From NCBI RefSeq assembly GCF_900113615.1, contig NZ_FOPZ01000024.1, positions 1 to 37,213 of the forward strand: a DNA stretch of 37,213 nucleotides, given 5' to 3'. Each line of letters begins with the position of its first letter. Positions within the stretch are counted from its first letter, which is position 1. The stretch comes from Halorubrum aquaticum (GTDB lineage Archaea; Halobacteriota; Halobacteria; Halobacteriales; Haloferacaceae). The position numbers were made by a program, and so were the translations under genes. Positions 31,439 through 37,213 of this stretch are shown one piece after another. The notes beneath the pieces were generated by a model. The model did no database searches. It saw only the letters and a program-made list of their open reading frames with translations, and had not been told where the DNA came from.

Positions 31439-32548
31439 ATGCTGCTCGTCCTCTGTGTCGACCTCGACGACGACCTCGGCCGAAAGACGGGGATCCCGAC
31501 CCCGGTGATCGGCGACGACGACGTCACCGAGGCCGCGGTCGCGCTCGCCACCGCCGACCCGGAGGACTCCGACGTGAACGTGCTGTTCCAGGGCGTGACC
31601 GTCCACGACGAGCTGGCCGCCGAGGGCGAGGCGGTCGAGGTCGCGGCCGTCACGGGCGTCGACGGCCCCGACGTCAAGGCCAACCGCGCGGTCGGCGCGG
31701 AGGTCGACCGCGTCCTCGCGGAGCTGTCGACCGGCGAGGACGTCTCGGCCATCGTGATCACCGACGGCGCACAGGACGAGTCGGTGCTGCCCGTGATCCG
31801 GTCGCGAATGCGGATCGACGGCGTCCGCCGCGTCGTCGTCCGGCAGGCACAGGACCTCGAGTCGCTGTACTACACCATCAAGCAGGTGCTCGCGGACCCC
31901 GAGACCCGCGGGACCATCCTCGTTCCGCTCGGGATCCTCCTCCTCATCTACCCGCTCGTCGTACTCGCGAACCTCTTCGACGTCGAGGGCGCGGCCGTGC
32001 TCGGACTGATCTCCGGGGGCGTCGGCCTCTACTCGCTGTTCCGCGGACTGGGGTTGGAGGAGACCGTCGACGGGGCGGCCGATTCCGTCCGGAACGTGCT
32101 CTACGCCGGACGGGTGACGCTCATCACGTACGTCGTCGCGCTCGCGTTGATCCTCGTCGGCGGCGTCCAGGGCACCGAGACCGTCGAGGCCGTTCGCGGC
32201 GTCACCGCCGGACCCCTCCCGCCGAGCGCGACGCTCACCGCCTTCGTTCACGGCTTCGTCCAGTGGCTCGCGGTCGCCGGGGTCACCTCCAGTCTCGGGC
32301 AGATCACCGACGAGTACCTCGCCGGCCGCTTCCGGTGGCGGTACCTCAACGCCCCCTTCTACGTCGTCGCCATCGCCGTCGTGTTGTACGCGGTGTCGGG
32401 CTTCTTCCTCCCGCCGGCCCCGGGCGTCACCGCCCTGGCACTCGCGGACCTGGCGATGGCGCTCGCGGGCGGGACGCTCCTCGGGGTGTTGAGCACGCTC
32501 ACGTTCGCGATCGCGGAGTCACAGGTCCCGTCCGGCGAACCGGCCTAA
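31439..32548 (+). CDS. DUF373 family membrane protein
   Basis: A 369-aa protein of the archaeal DUF373 family. The N-terminal 150 residues are a soluble domain (LLVLCVDLDDDLGRKTG, VNVLFQGVTVHDELA, VSAIVITDGAQDES, RIDGVRRVVVRQAQDLES), with a mixed alpha-beta order and a DLDDD motif at the start. After that come at least six membrane helices (starting near residues 161, 185, 225, 270, 313 and 335). DUF373 has no proven function. The acidic DLDDD may bind metal but is not a known active site. The ATG is 30 bases from a TATA-like box. The gene is followed by a convergent membrane-protein gene 21 bases away. Confidence 0.9.
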   Translation: MLLVLCVDLDDDLGRKTGIPTPVIGDDDVTEAAVALATADPEDSDVNVLFQGVTVHDELAAEGEAVEVAAVTGVDGPDVKANRAVGAEVDRVLAELSTGEDVSAIVITDGAQDESVLPVIRSRMRIDGVRRVVVRQAQDLESLYYTIKQVLADPETRGTILVPLGILLLIYPLVVLANLFDVEGAAVLGLISGGVGLYSLFRGLGLEETVDGAADSVRNVLYAGRVTLITYVVALALILVGGVQGTETVEAVRGVTAGPLPPSATLTAFVHGFVQWLAVAGVTSSLGQITDEYLAGRFRWRYLNAPFYVVAIAVVLYAVSGFFLPPAPGVTALALADLAMALAGGTLLGVLSTLTFAIAESQVPSGEPA

Positions 32549-32568
32549 GAGGAACGGGGCGGGACGCC

Positions 32569-33552
32569 TCACCGCGGCGTCCACTGCTCGCAGGCCTCCA
32601 TGTCGTCCATGACCTCGTCGTAGTGGCCGCAGTAGGGCCGCATCCCGTCGTCGGTTTTGACGTAATCGAACTCCGCACAGTTCCCGCAGTACGTGTCGCC
32701 GGGGCCTTCCCGCGCGGCCGCGTCCGCGGTCGACCGGGTTCCCGAGCCGTCCGGTCCGCCCGGTCCGTTCGGCGAAGCCGCGTCCGGTTCCGCCGGCGCG
32801 TCGAGCGGCGAGGAGATGTCGGTCGTCGAACTCCCGCCGTCGCTGCGGCCCGACGGCGTCGTCGAGGAGAGTCCGAGCGAGTCGGCGGCCGTGGAACGGT
32901 TCGGTTCGGGATCGGACGTGGCGTCCACGGGATCCGCCGATCCCGGGCGGTTGGTCTGCGTCTCGACATCCCCGTTCGGGGTGCCGCCGAGGAGGCCGAC
33001 CCCGCCCCCGAGTCCCCGAACCTGGTCGCGCTCGACCTCGATGACCTTCGTTTCCCCCTTGTGGGTCACCTCCATCGTCACCGTTCCGCCCGGGTCGTTG
33101 CGGGTCTTGAAGTTGGCGACGCCGACGAAGACGCACCACATCGTGGTCGCGGCCCCGAGGAAGTAGACGCCCGCCGTCGGGAGCGTGAGGTCCACGAGCT
33201 CCGGGCGCGGCCCGCCGACCCAGTGGTTCGGGTACGCCTGCGAGAACAGCGCCACGCCGAGCGCCATGATCGCCGCGCCGACGACCGCCGCCGCCCGTGT
33301 GCGCCGGTCGGCCGGCAGGACCGTCATCACGCCGAGCGTGACGAGCGGGACGCCGAGCCCGCCGAGGATCCCGCCGAGGCGTCTCGCCGCGCCGGAGGTG
33401 TACCCGCGCGGGACGAGCACCTCCGCGGCCACGAGGATCCCGGCGACGAGGAGCAGCGTCCCGCCGACGAACAGCCCCGCACCGAGCGACAGCCGCCGCG
33501 GGTCGACCTCGGAGCGTCCCGCCCCCCCGTACGTCTCCGAGAGACTGGTCAT
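32569..33552 (-). CDS. Four-helix membrane protein with a C-terminal Cys cluster
   Basis: A 327-aa protein. The first 150 residues hold four membrane helices (near 25-47, 60-80, 85-105, 125-147). After a strand segment (GGTVTMEVTHKGETKVIEVERDQV) comes a disordered linker of more than 90 residues, rich in Ser, Thr, Gly, Pro and Asp. The last 40 residues contain the Cys cluster CGNCAEFDY...YCGHYDEVMDDMEACEQW with four Cys and one His, likely a small zinc site. From memory it may belong to a haloarchaeal DUF7139-type family; not verified. The frame is open to 33861, but ATG 33552 gives MTSLSETYGG with a T-rich CTGTTTTCAG about 28 bases upstream. Function unknown. Confidence 0.75.
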   Translation of the reverse strand: MTSLSETYGGAGRSEVDPRRLSLGAGLFVGGTLLLVAGILVAAEVLVPRGYTSGAARRLGGILGGLGVPLVTLGVMTVLPADRRTRAAAVVGAAIMALGVALFSQAYPNHWVGGPRPELVDLTLPTAGVYFLGAATTMWCVFVGVANFKTRNDPGGTVTMEVTHKGETKVIEVERDQVRGLGGGVGLLGGTPNGDVETQTNRPGSADPVDATSDPEPNRSTAADSLGLSSTTPSGRSDGGSSTTDISSPLDAPAEPDAASPNGPGGPDGSGTRSTADAAAREGPGDTYCGNCAEFDYVKTDDGMRPYCGHYDEVMDDMEACEQWTPR

Positions 33553-33644
33553 ACGCCCCCTTCGTCGGCCTCCCTGAAAACAGTACGTCAGACGTTCACC
33601 CGATCCGGCGGCGTTCTCTCCGTCGGACGAGCGCGTCGACGCGG

Positions 33645-34706
33645 TCAGACGAGCGCGTCCACGTCGACGTGGGCCTCGAGCAGTTCCGCCATCCGGTCGA
33701 CTGTGCGGGCGTCTCGGGTCCGGCCGCCGCTTATCACCGCCTCGACGCGGTCGATCGCGGTGGCGGTGTCGGTGTTCACGGCGAGCACGGCGGTGCCGGC
33801 CTCCGCGGCCCGCCCGAGCACCGCGCCCGAGGGCCGGTGGCCGCCGGTGAGCACGAGACACTTGACGCCGGAGGCGTCGAGCGCGGCGGTCTGGACGTCC
33901 GCGCGGTCGCCGCCGGTGATCACCGCGGCGTCGCGGGCGCGCCGGAAGTGCCTGAGCGCCTCGTCGCCGCCCATCGCGCCGACGAGGAACCGCTCGACGA
34001 ACGCGTCCGTGGGGCCGTCGGTCAGCAGCTCCGCGCCGAGCTCGTCGGCGAGGTCGGCGACGGTGACGCCCGCGAGCTCCTTCTCGTGCGGGAGCGCCCC
34101 GAAGACTGAGATTCCGCGGGCTTCGAGAAACGGGATCCCGTCGTGGTCGAGCGAGTCGAAGGCGGCGTCCCCGACCTTGTTGAACACGACGCCGGCGAGC
34201 CGGTCGCCGAACGCGTCGGCGGCGGCGAGCACCGCGTCGAGGTCGCCCGGCGTCGCGTAATCGGCCACGAGCACGACCCGCGCGTCGAGCAGTTCGGCCA
34301 CGTCCACGTCGGTGAGGTCGACGACGCCGCCGGTGGTCCAGTCGCCGCCGCCCTCCAGGAAGACGTGGTCGCGGTCGGCCGCGAGCCCGTCGAACTCCTC
34401 GCGGATCCGCTCGCGGAGCGCCTCGGCGTCCTCCGTGCCGCGGACCACGCCCTCGATGAACGTCGGCGAGTAGACGACGGGCTCCATCTGGTGCATCTCG
34501 GCGTCCAGACCGAGCACCTCGCGGGCGAGCATCGGGTCCCGGTCGAGCGTCTTGCCGACGTTCGACTGGAGCCGCGTGCCCTTCGGTTTCATGTAGCCGA
34601 CGCTCCCGTCGCGGTCGGCAGCGAGCCGCGCGAGCGCGAGGGTGATCGCAGTCTTTCCGGCGCCTTCTCCGGTCGCGGTGACGAGTGTCGTGGTGGTGTC
34701 TGTCAT
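33645..34706 (-). CDS. P-loop NTPase with DRTGG domain (phosphotransacetylase N-terminal-like)
   Basis: A 353-aa protein with the architecture of the N-terminal region of long phosphotransacetylases, without the catalytic PTA domain. Residues 13-19 are the Walker A GEGAGKT in a BioD-like (AAA_26) P-loop domain of about 200 residues, with VVFNKVGDAAFDSL as a later nucleotide-site segment. A DRTGG domain follows at about 215-325 (AVITGGDRADVQTAALD, VKCLVLTGGHRPSGAVL). In bacterial Pta the two domains sense metabolites. No acetyl-transfer site is present, so it cannot be a phosphotransacetylase. Its ATG overlaps the stop of the acyl-CoA synthetase gene (ATGA), so a regulatory or nucleotide-coupled role for that enzyme is a good guess. 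Confidence 0.85.
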   Translation of the reverse strand: MTDTTTTLVTATGEGAGKTAITLALARLAADRDGSVGYMKPKGTRLQSNVGKTLDRDPMLAREVLGLDAEMHQMEPVVYSPTFIEGVVRGTEDAEALRERIREEFDGLAADRDHVFLEGGGDWTTGGVVDLTDVDVAELLDARVVLVADYATPGDLDAVLAAADAFGDRLAGVVFNKVGDAAFDSLDHDGIPFLEARGISVFGALPHEKELAGVTVADLADELGAELLTDGPTDAFVERFLVGAMGGDEALRHFRRARDAAVITGGDRADVQTAALDASGVKCLVLTGGHRPSGAVLGRAAEAGTAVLAVNTDTATAIDRVEAVISGGRTRDARTVDRMAELLEAHVDVDALV

Positions 34707-36859
34707 TGGTGGGGTTCCTCGGGGTCGAGTGCTTCGGACCCTTCCTCGAAGTCGAGCTTCTCGGGGTCGACGGTGAGTCGGACGTCGACGGCGGCGACGT
34801 TCGCGCCCCCGTCGGCGTCGGGCAGTGCGACGAGCGGGTTGACGTCGAGTTCCAGGATCGCGGGGAAGTCGGTGACGAGCTGTGAGAGGCGGCCGATCGT
34901 CTCGATCACGGCGTCGAGATCGACCGGGTCGCGGCCGCGGGCGCCGCGCAACAGCGGCGCCGACTGGATCTCCTCGGTCATCTCGCGGGCCTCCGGCTCG
35001 GAGACGGGCGCGACGCGGAAGGCCGTGTCCTCCATCACCTCGACGAAGATCCCGCCGAGCCCGAACATCACGAGCGGGCCGAACTGCGGGTCCCGGTTCA
35101 TCCCGACGATGGTCTCGACGCCGTCCTCCAAGTCGACCATCTCCTGTACCTGGACGCCGAGGATCGTCGCGTCCGGCTGGTAGTTCCGCGCCCGGGTGAT
35201 CAGGTCCTCGTAGGTGTCGGCCACGTCCGCGTCGGCGACGCCGACCGCGACGCCGCCGATGTCGGACTTATGAAGGACGTCCGGCGAGACGATCTTCATC
35301 ACCACGTCGCCGTCGATCCCGGCCGCGACCTCGTTCGCGCGCTCCGGCGAGTCGACGATCTCTCCGGCGGGCGTCTCGATCCCGTAGGCGTCGAGAAGCG
35401 CCATCGCCTCCACGCCGAGGCGGTTGTCCTCGCGGTCGCGGACCGTCGCGAGCACCTCGCGGGCGCGCCCGCGGTCGACGTCGAACGACATCGGCTCGGC
35501 GTACTCGCGTTCCCTGATGTCGCGGTACTCCGCGAGCGTCGCGAGGCTCTCGATCCCGCGGGCGGGGTCGAAGTAACAGGGGATCCCCGCGGCCTGGAGC
35601 TTCCGTTTCGGCTCGCGGGTCCGGTCGCCGCCCATGAGGCAGGCGGCCACCGGCGCGTCGACGTCCGCGACCGTCTCGCGGATCGCGTCGCCCAGTTCGT
35701 CGAACTCGAGGGTGGCGGTCGGCGCGGCCAACACGAGCGCGGCCCCGACGTTCCCGTCGGCGAGGACCGTCTCGAGCGCCTCGCGGAACCGGTCGACGTC
35801 GGCGTCGCCGATCACGTCGACGGGGTTGTGGACGTTCGCCTCCTCGGGCATCGACTCGCGCAGCGCCTCCGTCGTCTCGCCCGTGAACGAGGCCAACTCG
35901 AGGCCGGCGTCGCCGACCGCGTCCGTCGCCATCACGCCCGGGCCGCCGGCGTTGGTCACGATCGCGACGCTGTCGGTGTCGGGCAGCGGCTGGCTGCCGA
36001 GGATCCCGGCGGCGTCGAACAGCTCGTCGACGGACTCCGCGCGGATGACGCCGGCCTGGTCGAGACCGGCCTCGTAGGCCTTCTCGGAGCCGGCGAGCGT
36101 GCCGGTGTGTGAGGAGGCGGCCCGCGCACCCGCGCTCGTTCGACCGGACTTCACGGCCACGATCGGGGTGTCTTCGGCGGTCTCGCGGGCGGTCTCGATG
36201 AACTCGCGGCCGTCCTCGATCCCCTCGAGGTAGCCGATGATCACGTCCGTCTCCTCGTCGTCACCCCAGTGGTCGACGAAGTCGGTCTCGTCGAGGACGG
36301 CCTTGTTCCCGAGCGAGACCACGTCCTTGAACCCGACGCCGTTGTCGTTGGCCCAGTCCAGGACCGCGGTGACGAACGCGCCGGACTGGCTCATGAACGA
36401 GAGCCCGCCCGGCAGGGCGTTCTCGGGCCCGAACGTGGCGTTCATTCCCGAGGGCGTCGACATGATCCCGAGGCTGTTCGGGCCGACGAGGTTCAGCCCG
36501 TACTCGTCGGCGATCTCGGAGAGCCGACGTTCCCGCTCCGCGCCGTCCTCGCCCGTCTCGCCGAACCCCGCGGTGATCACGACGACGTTCCGCACCCCGG
36601 CCTCGCCGCACGCCTCGATGGCGTCCAAGGCGATCGAGGGCGGGACGACGACGACCGCGACGTCGGCGTCGGCCTCGCCGACCGCGTCGACGCAGGTCCT
36701 CCCGAGCACCTCGTCGTAGTTCGGGTTGACGGGGACCGTCTCGCCGTCGAAGTCCGCGAGCAGGTTCGACGTGACGGCGCGCCCGACCGCGCCCTCGCGG
36801 GCCGTCGCGCCGACGACCGCGACCCGATCCGGGTCGAACAGTTCGTTGAGCGTACCCAT
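34703..36859 (-). CDS. acd: Acetate--CoA ligase (ADP-forming), alpha and beta fused
   Basis: A 718-aa enzyme that forms ATP from acyl-CoA, ADP and phosphate, typical of acetate production in archaea; acetate or another organic acid could be the product. The CoA-binding domain (1-about 140) starts LNELFDPDRVAVVGATAREG. The ligase domain follows, with the likely phosphohistidine His251 in SSHTGTLAGS. From about residue 490 an ATP-grasp (beta) domain follows, with VVMKIVSPDVLHKSDIGGV and MVDLEDGVETIVGMNRDPQFG. In thermophilic archaea alpha and beta are separate genes; this fused form is that of haloarchaea. Start at ATG 36859, 29 bases from a TATA box. The gene is first in a unit with the DRTGG protein. 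Confidence 0.94.
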   Translation of the reverse strand: MGTLNELFDPDRVAVVGATAREGAVGRAVTSNLLADFDGETVPVNPNYDEVLGRTCVDAVGEADADVAVVVVPPSIALDAIEACGEAGVRNVVVITAGFGETGEDGAERERRLSEIADEYGLNLVGPNSLGIMSTPSGMNATFGPENALPGGLSFMSQSGAFVTAVLDWANDNGVGFKDVVSLGNKAVLDETDFVDHWGDDEETDVIIGYLEGIEDGREFIETARETAEDTPIVAVKSGRTSAGARAASSHTGTLAGSEKAYEAGLDQAGVIRAESVDELFDAAGILGSQPLPDTDSVAIVTNAGGPGVMATDAVGDAGLELASFTGETTEALRESMPEEANVHNPVDVIGDADVDRFREALETVLADGNVGAALVLAAPTATLEFDELGDAIRETVADVDAPVAACLMGGDRTREPKRKLQAAGIPCYFDPARGIESLATLAEYRDIREREYAEPMSFDVDRGRAREVLATVRDREDNRLGVEAMALLDAYGIETPAGEIVDSPERANEVAAGIDGDVVMKIVSPDVLHKSDIGGVAVGVADADVADTYEDLITRARNYQPDATILGVQVQEMVDLEDGVETIVGMNRDPQFGPLVMFGLGGIFVEVMEDTAFRVAPVSEPEAREMTEEIQSAPLLRGARGRDPVDLDAVIETIGRLSQLVTDFPAILELDVNPLVALPDADGGANVAAVDVRLTVDPEKLDFEEGSEALDPEEPHQ

Positions 36860-36883
36860 CGTCTTCCGTCTACGCGGACGGTC

Positions 36884-36891
36884 GGTTTAAC
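36884..36891 (-). promoter_or_regulatory. TATA box of the acd operon
   Basis: GTTAAACC on the minus strand, centred about 29 bases before the ATG at 36859, so the acd transcript should be nearly leaderless. Confidence 0.5.
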
Positions 36892-36940
36892 CCCGGTGGC
36901 CGTTCTCCGCGTCGGGAAATCCGCCCAGCCGGACGTATCC

Positions 36941-37006
36941 GCGTCGTTCACGCACCGGCGCCGCGTCGTTCACGCACCGGCGCCGCGTCGTTCACGCACC
37001 GAGCCC
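36941..37006 (+). repeat. Three 22-bp tandem units
   Basis: The unit GCGTCGTTCACGCACCGG plus GCCC-type end (22 bp) occurs at 36941-36962, 36963-36984 and 36985-37006. The first two are identical; the third differs only in the last bases. The array lies between the acd promoter and the end of the kinase gene, so the upstream region of acd and the downstream end of the kinase transcript both touch it. Confidence 0.85.
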
Positions 37007-37030
37007 CCACCGCTCACGGGCAGATCCACG

Positions 37031-37213
37031 TCACTCGGGGGCGATCCCGTCCCGCCGCCCGCGTTCGATCCGGAGTCGGTTCACGGGGTCTGCCGGCTCG
37101 GACGTCGCCTCGCCGCGGGCGCTCGGCACCGTGAGGGTGACCACGTTCCCGTTCCGGTGGGTGTCGAACGCGAGCTCGCCGCCGGACCGTTCCGTGATCC
37201 AGTAGACGAGCCA
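37031..37213 (-). CDS. Sensor histidine kinase, C-terminal end (partial)
   Basis: The last 60 codons of a minus-strand gene cut by the window edge. The sequence starts WLVYWITERSGGELAFDTH and continues NGNVVTLTVPSA, which is the G2-box side and last strands of a HATPase_c domain in haloarchaeal histidine kinases. After that come 26 polar residues. The ATP-binding N and G1 boxes and the phospho-acceptor His are outside the window, so the sensor domains and the signal cannot be named. The stop at 37031 lies 25 bases from the 22-bp repeat array. Confidence 0.65.
   Translation of the reverse strand, partial: WLVYWITERSGGELAFDTHRNGNVVTLTVPSARGEATSEPADPVNRLRIERGRRDGIAPE

Noticed and set aside
31411-34260. 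A 949-codon open frame on the plus strand
   Set aside because: It crosses the DUF373 gene in another frame and then runs antisense to the membrane-protein and DRTGG genes. The product is arginine- and proline-rich low-complexity sequence.

Overview
The window is a chromosomal segment of a halophilic archaeon (class Halobacteria). The protein-coding DNA is very GC-rich and its products are rich in Asp and Glu. Many genes have an A/T-rich TATA-like box about 26-31 bases before an ATG with almost no 5' leader. Several families are archaeal or haloarchaeal: PurO-type IMP cyclohydrolase, Hel308, the KEOPS subunit Cgi121, a DUF373 membrane protein, an ADP-forming acyl-CoA synthetase and a Tat-exported surface protein with a PGF-type C-terminus. 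The repeat style of the gene-free stretches resembles Halorubrum, but that is an impression from memory and not a taxonomic proof.

Layout. 1-337 is repeat-rich DNA without a gene. 338-2674 holds small proteins and a CobW-type metallochaperone GTPase. 2769-4036 is a two-gene unit, an unrecognised 98-aa protein overlapping an ArsA/Get3-like ATPase, followed by the transporter CstA (4200-6053). 6115-7178 (minus) pairs a cupin with an unknown protein; 7310-9130 (plus) holds four small genes ending in a winged-helix regulator. 9230-9820 is PurO and 10029-10101 is tRNA-Gln(CTG). 10318-13412 (minus) is an overlapping hel308-cgi121 pair. A repeat-rich gap is followed by a small unknown protein, a FilR1-like regulator and a large secreted GLUG/CARDB surface protein (15187-17340).

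17516-20609 carries a small ferredoxin, the DR2241-CbiX tetrapyrrole chelatase pair and a small unknown gene. A second repeat-rich gap precedes threonine ammonia-lyase. Then come an alpha/beta hydrolase, cysteinyl-tRNA synthetase, an unrecognised membrane-anchored helical protein, prephenate dehydratase, a beta-propeller lipoprotein coupled to an HtpX-like protease, a radical SAM protein with an unusual cysteine spacing, a lipoprotein, a DUF373 protein and a membrane protein with a C-terminal Cys cluster. The end holds an overlapping pair, ADP-forming acyl-CoA synthetase plus a phosphotransacetylase-like P-loop/DRTGG protein, a 22-bp tandem repeat and the 3' end of a sensor histidine kinase gene.

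Most of the window is housekeeping or conserved haloarchaeal accessory DNA. I see no transposase, integrase, CRISPR array, phage module or recognisable defence island. The least explained parts are the repeat-filled intergenic stretches (1-186, 13572-13781, 20601-20936, 31140-31300, 36941-37006), which share motifs with one another, and three tightly coupled pairs with an uncharacterised partner: the 98-aa protein with the Get3-like ATPase, the DRTGG protein with the acyl-CoA synthetase, and the beta-propeller lipoprotein with the HtpX-like protease.
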